Part shown: piece after piece, positions 36,801-50,030 of the stretch
How the letters are laid out: every line of letters starts with the position of its first letter
Numbering within the stretch: the stretch's first letter is position 1
Assembly: GCA_037013495.1 (NCBI GenBank)
Contig: CM072803.1
Location: forward strand, 55,627,627 to 55,691,626
DNA: 64,000 nt
Direction: 5' to 3'
DNA from: Hippophae tibetana
Taxonomy: Eukaryota; Streptophyta; Magnoliopsida; Rosales; Elaeagnaceae
Translations under genes and position numbers: made by a program
Notes under the pieces: generated by a model
What the model was told of the DNA's origin: nothing
What the model saw: only the letters and a program-made list of their open reading frames with translations
The model's database searches: none

Positions 36801-38654
36801 TCATCCACAATAGCAATTTTTCTAGCTCGGTAACATAAAGTTTACAAATGATGTCTGAAATAACCTCTATCCATCAACATTTTTCATTTGGAAGGGAGGT
36901 AATATAATTTGCATTAATTTGCCTGTGCGGGGAATTAGGATTTACAAAGGAAAGAAAATAATCATAGATCATGAGGAAAAATCAATAAGGGGATAATAAT
37001 ACATAATCATTTTCTGATATCTATATTATAAAAGAAAGTTGTCGAAATAAATACTACGCGTTTTATTTCCTAATAATTATGATATATTTAAATGAAATTA
37101 TTCGTCTTATGATGCAAAACTATTTAAATTTGAAATTTTGTTCATTATTCTAAATAAGAGATCAATAATTCTCATTTTCGACTCATTTTTTACATCAATA
37201 TTCTTAACTTATTTATAAGTTATTTTTGTTTTTTTGGATGGCATCGTAATGAATTTGCCTTTGGTTGTCCCCTTCTCCCTAGAAATCTAGGTTTCAAACC
37301 TATTCTAAGAGTAAGAGTTAGTGAAATATGATGCTACATATTACGCTCATCCACAATAGCAATTTTTCTAGCTAGGTAACAAAAAGTTTACAAATTATGT
37401 CTGAAACAACCTCTATCCATCAACATTTTTCATTTGGAAGGGAGGTAATATAATTTGAATGAATTTGCCTATGCGGGGAATTAGGACTTACAAAGGAAAA
37501 ATAATAATCATAGATCATGGGGAAAAATCAATAAGGGGATAAAAATACATAATCATTTTCTCATATCTATATTATAAAAGAAAGTTGGCAAAATAAATAC
37601 TACGCGTTTTATTTCCTAATAATTATGATATATTTAAGTGAAATTATTACGTCTTATGATGCAAAACTATTTAAATTTGAAATTTTGTTCATTATTCTAA
37701 ATAAGAGATCAATAATTCTCATTTTCGACTCATTTTTGACATCAATATTCTTAACTTATTTATAAGTTACTGGGGTTTTTTTGGATGGCATTGTAATGAA
37801 TTTGCCTTTGGTTTTCCCTTTCTCCCTAGAAATCTAGGTTTCAAACCCATTCTAAGAGTAAGAGTTAGTGAAATATGATGCTACGTATTACGCTCATCCA
37901 CAATAACAATTTTTCTAGCTAGGTAACAAAAAGTTTACAAATGATGTCTGAAACAACCTCTATCCATCAACATTTTTCATTTGGAAGGGAGGTAATATAA
38001 TTTGCATGAATTTGCCTGTGCCGGGAATTATGACTTACAAAGGAAAAAAAATAATCATAGATCATGAGGACAAATCAATAAGGGGATAATAATACATAAT
38101 CATTTTCTCATATCTATATTATAAAAGAAAGTTGGCAAAATAAATACTACGCGTTTTATTTCCTAATAATTATGATATATTTAAGTGAAATTATTACGTC
38201 TTATGATGCCAAACTATTTAAATTTGAAATTTTGTTCATTATTCTAAATAAGAGATCAATAATTCTCATTTTCGACTCATTTTTGACATCAATATTATTA
38301 ACTTATTTATAAGTTATTGTGGTTTTTTTGGATGGCATCGTAATGAATTTGCCTTTGGTTTTCCCTTTCTCCTTACAAATCTAGGTTTCAAACCCATTCT
38401 AAGAGTAAGAGTTAGTAAAATATGATGCTACATATTACGCTCATCCACAATAGCAATTTTTCTAGCTCGGTAAAAAAAGTTTACAAATGATGTCTGAAAC
38501 ACCCTCTATCCATCAACATTTTTCATTTGGAAGGGAGGTAATATAATTTGCATTAATTTGCCTGTGCGGGGAATTAGGATTTACAAAGGAAAGAAAATAA
38601 TCATAGATCATGAGGAAAAATCAATAAGGGGATAATAATACATAATCATTTTCT
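33737..38654. repeat. Copies 63-71: C1, A, B, A, B/A hybrids, B, C2, A
   Basis: Copy 63 has CTCATGTTTGAC, ATTCTACGAG and AGCTACGTTAC, a C1 sub-line seen again in copy 81 (offset 9,836) and largely in copy 96 (offset 18,034). Copy 65 has GTTCTTTTCG and CAACCGATTC, shared with copies 39 and 46. Copies 67 and 68 begin as B (ATTATTCG, CTTATGATGC) but switch to A (ATATTATTAAC, TTTACAAG, CTACAAATC). They are hybrids joined in the first 150 bases, and the B deletion closes the 70-codon frame there. Copies 66 and 67 share GAATTTCCCTGTGC, which also occurs in copies 88 and 105. The 35,440-35,652 frame in copy 66 is open only through the TTTACAAG change. Confidence 0.75.
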
Positions 38655-41600
38655 GATATCTATATTATAAAAGAAAGTTGGCAAAATAAATACTACGCGT
38701 TTTATTTCCTAATAATTATGATATATTTAAGTGAAATTATTCGTCTTATGATGGAAAACTATTTAAATTTGAAATTTTGTTCATTATTCTAAATAAGAGA
38801 TCAATAATTCTCATTTTCGACTCATTTTTGACATCAATATTCTTAACTTATTTATAAGTTATTTTCGTTTTTTTGGATGGCATCGTAATGAATTTGCCTT
38901 TGGTTGTCCCCTTCTCCCTAGAAATCTAGGTCTTCAACCTATTCTAAGAGTAAGAATTAGTGAAATATGATGCTACATATTACGCTCATCCACAATAGCA
39001 ATTTTTCTAGCTAGGTAACAAAAAGTTTACAAATGATGTCTGAAACAACCTCTATCCATCAACATTTTTCATTTGGAAGGGAGGTAATATAATTTGCATG
39101 AATTTGCCTATGAGGGGAATTAGGACTTACAAAGGAAAAATAATAATCATAGATCATGGGGAAAAATCAATAAGGGGATAATAATACATAATCATTTTCT
39201 CATATCTATATTATAAAAGAAAGTTGGCAAAATAAATACTACGCGTTTTATTTCTTAATAATTATGATATATTTAAGTGAAATTATTACATCTTATGATG
39301 CAAAACTATTTAAATTTGAAATTTTATTCATTATTCTAAATAAGAGATCAATAATTCTCATTTTCGACTCATTTTTGACATCAATATTCTTAACTTATTT
39401 ATAAGTTACTGGGGTTTTTTTGGATGGCATCGTAATGAATTTGCCTATGCTTTTCCCTTTCTCCCTAGAAATCTAGGTTTCAAACCCATTCTAAGAGTAA
39501 GAGTTAGTGAAATATGATGCTACATATTACGCTCATCCACAATAGCAATTTTTCTAGCTCGGTAACAAAAAGTTTACAAATGATGTCTGAAACAACCTCT
39601 ATCCATCAACATTTTTCATTTGGAAGGGAGGTAATATAATTTGCATTAATTTGCCTGTGCGGGGAATTAGGATTTACAAAGGAAAGAAAATAATCATAGA
39701 TCATGGGGAAAAATCAATAAGGGGATAATAATACATAATCATTTTCTGATATCTATATTATAAAAGAAAGTTGGCAAAATAAATACTACGCGTTTTATTT
39801 CCTAATAATTATGATATATTTAAGTGAAATTATTCGTCTTATGATGCAAAACTATTTAAATTTGAAATTTTGTTCATTATTCTAAATAAGAGATCAATAA
39901 TTCTCATTTTCGACTCATTTTTGACATCAATATTCTTAACTTATTTATAAGTTATTTTCGTTTTTTTGGATGGCATCGTAATGAATTTGCCTTTGGTTGT
40001 CCTCTTCTCCCTAGAAATCTAGGTCTTCAACCTATCTAAGAGTAAGAATTAGTGAAATATGATGCTACATATTACGCTCATCCACAATAGCAATTTTTCT
40101 AGCTAGGTAACAAAAAGTTTACAAATGATGTCTGAAACAACCTCTATCCATCAACATTTTTCATTTGGAAGGGAGGTAATATAATTTGCATGAATTTGCC
40201 TATGCGGGGAATTAGGACTTACAAAGGAAAAATAATAATCATAGATCATGGGGAAAAATCAATAAGGGGATAATAATACATAATCATTTTCTCATATCTA
40301 TATTATAAAAGAAAGTTGGCAAAATAAATACTACGCGTTTTATTTCCTAATAATTATGATATATTTAAGTGAAATTATTACATCTTATGATGCAAAACTA
40401 TTTAAATTTGAAATTTTTATTCATTATTCTAAATAAGAGATCAATAATTCTCATTTTCGTCTCATTTTTGACATCAATATTCTTAACTTATTTATAAGTT
40501 ACTGGGGTTTTTTTGGATGGCATCGTAATGAATTTGCCTATGCTTTTCCCTTTCTCCCTAGAAATCTAGGTTTCAAACCCATTCTAAGAGTAAGAGTTAG
40601 TGAAATATGATGCTACATATTACGCTCATCCACAATAGCAATTTTTCTAGCTCGGTAACAAAAAGTTTACAAATGATGTCTGAAACAACCTCTATCCATC
40701 AACATTTTTCATTTGGAAGGGAGGTAATATAATTTGCATTAATTTGCCTGTGCGGGGAATTAGGATTTACAAAGGAAAGAAAATAATCATAGATCATGGG
40801 GAAAAATCAATAAGGGGATAATAATACATAATCATTTTCTGATATCTATATTATAAAAGAAAGTTGGCAAAATAAATACTACGCGTTTTATTTCCTAATA
40901 ATTATGATATATTTAAGTGAAATTATTCGTCTTATGATGCAAAACTATTTAAATTTGAAATTTTGTTCATTATTCTAAATAAGAGATCAATAATTCTCAT
41001 TTTCGACTCATTTTTGACATCAATATTCTTAACTTATTTATAAGTTATTTTCGTTTTTTTGGATGGCATCGTAATGAATTTGCCTTTGGTTGTCCTCTTC
41101 TCCCTAGAAATCTAGGTCTTCAACCTATCTAAGAGTAAGAATTAGTGAAATATGATGCTACATATTACGCTCATCCACAATAGCAATTTTTCTAGCTAGG
41201 TAACAAAAAGTTTACAAATGATGTCTGAAACAACCTCTATCCATCAACATTTTTCATTTGGAAGGGAGGTAATATAATTTGCATGAATTTGCCTATGCGG
41301 GGAATTAGGACTTACAAAGGAAAAATAATAATCATAGATCATGGGGAAAAATCAATAAGGGGATAATAATACATAATCATTTTCTCATATCTATATTATA
41401 AAAGAAAGTTGGCAAAATAAATACTACGCGTTTTATTTCCTAATAATTATGATATATTTAAGTGAAATTATTACATCTTATGATGCAAAACTATTTAAAT
41501 TTGAAATTTTTATTCATTATTCTAAATAAGAGATCAATAATTCTCATTTTCGACTCATGTTTGACATCAATATTCTTAACTTATTTATAAGTTACTGGGG

Positions 41601-44120
41601 TTTTTTTGGATGGCATCGTAATGAATTTGCCTATGCTTTTCCCTTTCTCCCTAGAAATCTAGGTTTCAAACCCATTCTAAGAGTAAGAGTTAGTGAAATA
41701 TGATGCTACATATTACGCTCATCCACAATAGCAATTTTTCTAGCTCGGTAACAAAAAGTTTACAAATGATGTCTGAAACAACCTCTATCCATCAACATTT
41801 TTCATTTGGAAGGGAGGTAATATAATTTGCATTAATTTGCCTGTGCGGGGAATTAGGATTTACAAAGGAAAGAAAATAATCATAGATCATGGGGAAAAAT
41901 CAATAAGGGGATAATAATACATAATCATTTTCTGATATCTATATTATAAAAGAAAGTTGGCAAAATAAATACTACGCGTTTTATTTCCTAATAATTATGA
42001 TATATTTAAGTGAAATTATTCGTCTTATGATGCAAAACTATTTAAATTTGAAATTTTGTTCATTATTCTAAATAAGAGATCAATAATTCTCATTTTCGAC
42101 TCATTTTTGACATCAATATTCTTAACTTATTTATAAGTTATTTTCGTTTTTTTTGGATGGCATCGTAATGAATTTGCCTTTGGTTGTCCTCTTCTCCCTA
42201 GAAATCTAGGTCTTCAACCTATCTAAGAGTAAGAATTAGTGAAATATGATGCTACATATTACGCTCATCCACAATAGCAATTTTTCTAGCTAGGTAACAA
42301 AAAGTTTACAAATGATGTCTGAAACAACCTCTATCCATCAACATTTTTCATTTGGAAGGGAGGTAATATAATTTGCATGAATTTGCCTATGCGGGGAACT
42401 AGGACTTACAAAGGAAAAATAATAATCATAGATCATGGGGAAAAATCAATAAGGGGATAATAATACATAATCATTTTCTCATATCTATATTATAAAAGAA
42501 AGTTGGCAAAATAAATACTACGCGTTTTATTTCCTAATAATTATGATATATTTAAGTGAAATTATTACATCTTATGATGCAAAACTATTTAAATTTGAAA
42601 TTTTTATTCATTATTCTAAATAAGAGATCAATAATTCTCATTTTCGACTCATTTTTGACATCAATATTCTTAACTTATTTATAAGTTACTGGGGTTTTTT
42701 TGGATGGCATCGTAATGAATTTGCCTATGCTTTTCCCTTTCTCCCTAGAAATCTAGGTTTCAAACCCATTCTAAGAGTAAGAGTTAGTGAAATATGATGC
42801 TACATATTACGCTCATCCACAATAGCAATTTTTCTAGCTCGGTAACAAAAAGTTTACAAATGATGTCTGAAACAACCTCTATCCATCAACATTTTTCATT
42901 TGGAAGGGAGGTAATATAATTTGCATTAATTTGCCTGTGCGGGGAATTAGGATTTACAAAGGAAAGAAAATAATCATAGATCATGGGGAAAAATCAATAA
43001 GGGGATAATAATACATAATCATTTTCTGATATCTATATTATAAAAGAAAGTTGGCAAAATAAATACTACGCGTTTTATTTCCTAATAATTATGATATATT
43101 TAAGTGAAATTATTCGTCTTATGATGCAAAACTATTTAAATTTGAAATTTTGTTCATTATTCTAAATAAGAGATCAATAATTCTCATTTTCGACTCATTT
43201 TTGACATCAATATTCTTAACTTATTTATAAGTTATTTTCGTTTTTTTGGATGGCATCGTAATGAATTTGCCTTTGGTTGTCCTCTTCTCCCTAGAAATCT
43301 AGGTCTTCAACCTATCTAAGAGTAAGAATTAGTGAAATATGATGCTACATATTACGCTCATCCACAATAGCAATTTTTCTAGCTAGGTAACAAAAAGTTT
43401 ACAAATGATGTCTGAAACAACCTCTATCCATCAACATTTTTCATTTGGAAGGGAGGTAATATAATTTGCATGAATTTGCCTATGCGGGGAATTAGGACTT
43501 ACAAAGGAAAAATAATAATCATAGATCATGGGGAAAAATCAATAAGGGGATAATAATACATAATCATTTTCTCATATCTATATTATAAAAGAAAGTTGGC
43601 AAAATAAATACTACGCGTTTTATTTCCTAATAATTATGATATATTTAAGTGAAATTATTACATCTTATGATGCAAAACTATTTAAATTTGAAATTTTTAT
43701 TCATTATTCTAAATAAGAGATCAATAATTCTCATTTTCGACTCATGTTTGACATCAATATTCTTAACTTATTTATAAGTTACTGGGGTTTTTTTGGATGG
43801 CATCGTAATGAATTTGCCTATGCTTTTCCCTTTCTCCCTAGAAATCTAGGTTTCAAACCCATTCTACGAGTAAGAGTTAGTGAAATATGATGCTACGTAT
43901 TACGCTCATCCACAATAACAATTTTTCTAGCTACGTTACAAAAAGTTTACAAATGATGTCTGAAACAACCTCTATCCATCAACATTTTTCATTTGGAAGG
44001 GAGGTAATATAATTTGCATGAATTTGCCTGTGCGGGGAATTAGGACTTACAAAGGAAAAAAAATAATCATAGATCATGAGGACAAATCAATAAGGGGATA
44101 ATAATACATAATCATTTTCT
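38655..44120. repeat. 1,093-bp dimer amplified five times
   Basis: Units are 38,655-39,747, 39,748-40,840, 40,841-41,933, 41,934-43,027 and 43,028-44,120. Each is a B monomer plus a C1-based monomer. In units 1-4 the second monomer is a C1/A hybrid (CCTATGCTTTT in front; AGCTCGG, GCATTAATTT and GGATTTAC behind). The middle units are nearly identical. I found only single-base differences, such as CGTCTC at 40,459, CATGTTT at 41,557, one extra T in the T-run near 42,150 and GGAACTAGG near 42,396. TGTCCTCTTC marks units 2-5. Unit 1 is more diverged (GATGGAAAAC, TTTCTTAATAATT). Unit 5 ends with a full C1 with CTACGTTAC. This is the most homogeneous part of the window and so probably the youngest. 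Confidence 0.9.
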
Positions 44121-46853
44121 CATATCTATATTATAAAAGAAAGTTGGCAAAATAAATACTACGCGTTTTATTTCCTAATAATTATGATATATTTAAGTGA
44201 AATTATTACGTCTTATGATGTAAAACTATTTAAATTTGAAATTTTGTTTATTATTCTAAATAAGAGATCAATAATTCTCATTTTCGACTCATTTTTGACA
44301 TCAATATTATTAACTTATTTATAAGTTATTGTGGCTTTTTTGGATGGCATCGTAATGAATTTGCCTTTGGTTTTCCCTTTCTCCCTACAAATCTTGGTTT
44401 CAAACCCATTCTAAGAGTAAGAGTTAGTAAAATATGATGCTACATATTACGCTCATCCACAATAGCAATTTTTCTAGCTCGGTTACAAAAAGTTTACAAA
44501 TGATGTCTGAAATAACCTCTATCCATCAACATTTTTCATTTGGAAGGGAGGTAATATAATTTGCATGAATTTGCCTGTGCGGGAAATTAGGACTTACAAA
44601 GGAAAGAAAATAATCATAGATCATCGAGAAAAAGCAAAGAGGGGAAAATAAAACATAACCATTTTCTCATGTCTATATTATAAAAGAAAGTTGGCGAAAT
44701 AAATACTACGCGTTTTATTTCCTAATAATTATGATATATTTAAATGAAATTATTCGTCTTATGATGCAAAACTATTTAAATTTGAAATTTTGTTCATTAT
44801 TCTAAATAAGAGATCAATAATTCTCATTTTCGAGTCATTTTTGACATCAATATTCTTAACTTATTTATAAGTTCTTTTCGTTTTTTTGGATGGCATCGTA
44901 ATGAATTTGCCTTTGGTTGTCCCCTTCTCCCTAGACATCTAGGTTTCCAACCTATTGTAAGAGTAAGAGTTAGTGAAATATGATGCTACATATTACGCTC
45001 ATCCACAATAGCAATTTTTCTAGCTAGGTAACAAAAAGTTTACAAATGATGTCTGAAACAACCTCTATCCATCAACATTTTTCATTTGGAAGGGAGGTAA
45101 TATAATTTGCATGAATTTGCCTGTGCGGGGAATTAGGACTTACAAAGGAAAAAAAATAATCAGAGATCATGAGGAAAAATCAATAAGGGGATAATAATAC
45201 ATAATCATTTTCTCATATCTATATTATAAAAGAAAGTTGGAAAAATAAATACTACGCGTTTTATTTCCTAATAAATATGATATATTTAAGTGAAATTATT
45301 ACGTCTTATGATGCAAAAATATTTAAATTTGAAATTTTGTTCATTATTCTAAATAAGAGATCAATAATTCTCATTTTCGACTCATTTTTGACATCAATAT
45401 TATTAACTTATTTATAAGTTATTGTGGTTTTTTTGGATGGCATCGTAATGAATTTGCCTTTGGTTGTCCCTTTTTCCCTTGAAATCTAGGTTTCAAACCC
45501 ATTCTAAGAGTAAGAGTTAGTAAAATATGATGCTACATATTACGCTCATCCACAATAGCAATTTTTCTAGCTCGGTAACAAAAAGTTTACAAATGATGTC
45601 TGAAATAACCTCTATCCATCAACATTTTTCATTTGGAAGGGAGGTAATATAATTTGCATGAATTTGCCTCTGCGGGGAATTAGGATTTACAAAGGAAAGA
45701 AAATAATCATAGATCATGAGGAAAAATCAATAAGGGGATAATAATACATAATCATTTTCTTATATCTATATTATAAAAGAAAGTTGGCAAAATAAATACT
45801 ACGTGTTTTATTTCCTAATAATTATGATATATTGAAATGAAATTATTCGTCTTATGATGCAAAACTATTTAAATTTGAAATTGTTTTCATTATTCTAAAT
45901 AAGAGATCAATAATTCTCATTTTCGACCTATTTTTTACATCAATATTCTTAACTTATTTATAAGTTATTTTTGTTTTTTTGGATGGCATCGTAATGAATT
46001 TGCCTTTGGTTGTCCCCTTCTCCCTAGACATCTAGGTTTCCAACCTATTATAAGAGTAAGAGTTAGTGAAATATGATGCTACATATTACGCTCATCCACA
46101 ATAGCAATTTTTCTAGCTAGGTAACAAAAAGTTTACAAATGATGTCTGAAACAACCTCTATCCATCAACATTTTTCATTTGGAAGGGAGGTAATATAATT
46201 TGCATGAATTTGCCTGTGCGGGGAATTACGACTTACAAAGGAAAAAAAATAATCAGAGATGATGAGGAAAAATCAATAAGGGGATAATAATACATAATCA
46301 TTTTCTCATATCTATATTATAAAAGAAAGTTGGAAAAATAAATACTACGCGTTTTATTTCCTAATAAATATGATATATTTAAGTGAAATTATTACGTCTT
46401 ATGATGCAAAACTATTTAAATTTGAAATTTTGTTCATTATTCTAAATAAGAGATCAATAATTCTCATTTTCGACTCATTTTTGACATCAATATTATTAAC
46501 TTATTTATAAGTTATTGTGGTTTTTTTGGATGGCATCGTAATGAATTTGCCTTTGGTTGTCCCTTTTTCCCTTGAAATCTAGGTTTCAAACCCATTCTAA
46601 GAGTAAGAGTTAGTAAAATATGATGCTACATATTACGCTCATCCACAATAGCAATTTTTCTAGCTCGGTAACAAAAAGTTTACAAATGATGTCTGAAATA
46701 ACCTCTATCCATCAACATTTTTCATTTGGAAGGGAGGTAATATAATTTGCATGAATTTGCCTCTGCGGGGAATTAGGATTTACAAAGGAAAGAAAATAAT
46801 CATAGATCATGAGGAAAAATCAATAAGGGGATAATAATACATAATCATTTTCT
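44121..46853. repeat. A/D monomer followed by a duplicated B-A dimer (2 x 1,093 bp)
   Basis: Copy 82 (44,121-44,667) is an A with GTGGCTTTTTTGG and a D tail. Copies 83-84 (44,668-45,760) and 85-86 (45,761-46,853) are a B-A pair repeated with offset 1,093. Shared rare marks are CTAGACATCTAGGTTTCCAACC, GTTGGAAAAATAAAT, TAATAAATATG, CCCTTTTTCCCTTG, GCCTCTGCGGGG, ACGTGTTTTATT, ATATTGAAATG and TCGACCTATTTTTTAC. Many linked private changes, absent from the surrounding blocks, identify a distinct sub-family that reappears only at 52.9-55.9 kb. The CTCTGC tail also occurs in copy 116. Confidence 0.85.
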
Positions 46854-47400
46854 TATATCTATATTATAAAAGAAAGTTGGCAAAATAAATACTACGTGTT
46901 TTATTTCCTAATAATTATGATATATTGAAATGAAATTATTCGTCTTATGATGCAAAACTATTTAAATTTGAAATTGTTTTCATTATTCTAAATAAGAGAT
47001 CAATAATTCTCATTTTCGACCTATTTTTTACATCAATATTCTTAACTTATTTATAAGTTATTTTCGTTTTTTTGGATGGCATCGTAATGAATTTGCCTTT
47101 GGTTTGTCCCCTTCTCCCTAGAAATCTAGGTTTCAAACCTATTCTAAGAGTAAGAATTAGTGAAATATGATGCTACATATTACGCTCATCCACAATAGCA
47201 ATTTTTCTAGCTAGGTAACAAAAAGTTTACAAATGATGTCTGAAACAACCTCTATCCATCAACATTTTTCATTTGGAAGGGAGGTAATATAATTTGCATG
47301 AATTTGCCTGTGCGGGGAATTAGGACTTACAAAGGAAAAAAAATAATCATAGATCATGAGGACAAATCAATAAGGGGATAATAATACATAATCATTTTCT
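46854..47400. repeat. Single monomer, copy 87 (B with C-type tail)
   Basis: This copy starts with the TTGAAATG/GACCTATTTT B sub-line and has CCTTTGGTTTGTCCCC (one extra T) and GTAAGAATTAG. Its tail is C-like (GTGCGGGGAATTAGGACTT, GAGGACAAATC). The same 5' part recurs in copies 100 and 103, but joined to other tails. Copy 87 is therefore one of at least two recombinants that share a break in the second half of the monomer. Confidence 0.75.
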
Positions 47401-50030
47401 CATATCTATATTATAAAAGAAAGTTGGCAAAATAAATACTACGCGTTTTATTTCCTAATAATTATGATATATTTAAGTGAAATTATTACGTCTTATGATG
47501 CAAAACTATTTAAATTTGAAATTTTGTTCATTATTCTAAATAAGAGATCAATAATTCTCATTTTCGACTCATTTTTGACATCAATATTCTTAACTTATTT
47601 ATAAGTTATTTTCGTTTTTTTGGATGGCATCGTAATGAATTTGCCTTTGGTTTTCCCTTTCTCCCTACAAATCTTGGTTTCAAACCCATTCTAAGAGTAA
47701 GAGTTAGTGAAATATGATGCTACATATTACGCTCATCCACAATAGCAATTTTTCTAGCTCGGTAACAAAAAGTTTACAAATGATGTCTGAAACAACCTCT
47801 ATCCATCAACATTTTTCATTTGGAAGGGAGGTAATATAATTTGCATGAATTTCCCTGTGCGGGGAATTAGGATTTACAAAGGAAAGAAAATAATCATAGA
47901 TCATGAGGAAAAATCAATAAGGGGATAATAATACATAATCATTTTCTGATATCTATATTATAAAAGAAAGTTGGCAAAATAAATACTACGCGTTTTATTT
48001 CCTAATAATTATGATATATTTAAATGAAATTATTCGTCTTATGATGCAAGACTATTTAAATTTGAAATTTTGTTCATTATTCTAAATAAGAGATCAATAA
48101 TTCTCATTTTCGACTCATTTTTTACATCAATATTCTTAACTTATTTATAAGTTATTTTCGTTTTTTTGGATGGCATCGTAATGAATTTGCCTTTGGTTGT
48201 CCCCTTCTCCCTAGAAATCTAGGTTTCAAACCTATTCTAAGAGTTAGAGTTAGTGAAATATGATGCTACATATTACGCTCATCCACAATAGCAATTTTTC
48301 TAGCTAGGTAACAAAAAGTTTACAAATGATGTCTGAAACAACCTCTATCCATCAACATTTTTCATTTGGAAGGGAGGTAATATAATTTGCATGAATTTGC
48401 CTATGCGAGGAATTAGGACTTACAAAGGAAAAATAATAATCATAGATCATGGGGAAAAATCAATAAGGGGATAATAATACATAATCATTTTCTCATATCT
48501 ATATTATAAAAGAAAGTTGTCGAAATAAATACTACGCGTTTTATTTCCTAATAATTATGATATATTTAAATGAAATTATTCGTCTTATGATGCAAAACTA
48601 TTTAAATTTGAAATTTTGTTCATTATTCTAAATAAGAGATCAATAATTCTCATTTTCGACTCATTTTTTACATCAATATTCTTAACTTATTTATAAGTTA
48701 TTTTTGTTTTTTTGGATGGCATCGTAATGAATTTGCCTTTGGTTGTCCCCTTCTCCCTAGAAATCTAGGTTTCAAACCTATTCTAAGAGTAAGAGTTAGT
48801 GAAATATGATGCTACATATTACGCTCATCCACAATAGCAATTTTTCTAGCTAGGTAACAAAAAGTTTACAAATTATGTCTGAAACAACCTCTATCCATCA
48901 ACATTTTTCATTTGGAAGGGAGGTAATATAATTTGAATGAATTTGCCTATGCGGGGAATTAGGACTTACAAAGGAAAAATAATAATCATAGATCATGGGG
49001 AAAAATCAATAAGGGGATAAAAATACATAATCATTTTCTCATATCTATATTATAAAAGAAAGTTGGCAAAATAAATACTACGCGTTTTATTTCCTAATAA
49101 TTATGATATATTTAAGTGAAATTATTACGTCTTATGATGCAAAACTATTTAAATTTGAAATTTTGTTCATTATTCTAAATAAGAGATCAATAATTCTCAT
49201 TTTCGACTCATTTTTGACATCAATATTCTTAACTTATTTATAAGTTACTGGGGTTTTTTTGGATGGCATCGTAATGAATTTGCCTTTGGTTTTCCCTTTC
49301 TCCCTAGAAATCTAGGTTTCAAACCCATTCTAAGAGTAAGAGTTAGTGAAATATGATGCTACGTATTACGCTCATCCACAATAACAATTTTTCTAGCTAG
49401 GTAACAAAAAGTTTACAAATGATGTCTGAAACAACCTCTATCCATCAACATTTTTCATTTGGAAGGGAGGTAATATAATTTGCATGAATTTGCCTGTGCC
49501 GGGAATTATGACTTACAAAGGAAAAAAAATAATCATAGATCATGAGGACAAATCAATAAGGGGATAATAATACATAATCATTTTCTCATATCTATATTAT
49601 AAAAGAAAGTTGGCAAAATAAATACTACGCGTTTTATTTCCTAATAATTATGATATATTTAAGTGAAATTATTACGTCTTATGATGCCAAACTATTTAAA
49701 TTTGAAATTTTGTTCATTATTCTAAATAAGAGATCAATAATTCTCATTTTCGACTCATTTTTGACATCAATATTATTAATTTATTTATAAGTTATTGTGG
49801 TTTTTTTGGATGGCATCGTAATGAATTTGCCTTTGGTTTTCCCTTTCTCCCTACAAATCTAGGTTTCAAACCCATTCTAAGAGTAAGAGTTAGTAAAATA
49901 TGATGCTACATATTACGCTCATCCACAATAGCAATTTTTCTAGCTCGGTAAAAAAAGTTTACAAATGATGTCTGAAACACCCTCTATCCATCAACATTTT
50001 TCATTTGGAAGGGAGGTAATATAATTTGCA
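47401..50030. repeat. Five-monomer segment, copy 1 (partner 56,693-59,320)
   Basis: Copies 88-92 recur as 105-109 with a constant offset of 9,292 bp (17 monomers). Shared rare marks are GAATTTCCCTGTG (47,849/57,141), GATGCAAGACTA, GAGTTAGAGTTAG (48,241/57,533), CCTATGCGAGGAATT and GTTGTCGAAAT (48,516/57,808). Copies 90-92 also match 69-71 at offset 11,478. The segment ends where copy 92 keeps GCATTAATTTGCC (50,024) while its partner switches to GCATGAATTTGCCTATGC. Confidence 0.8.
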
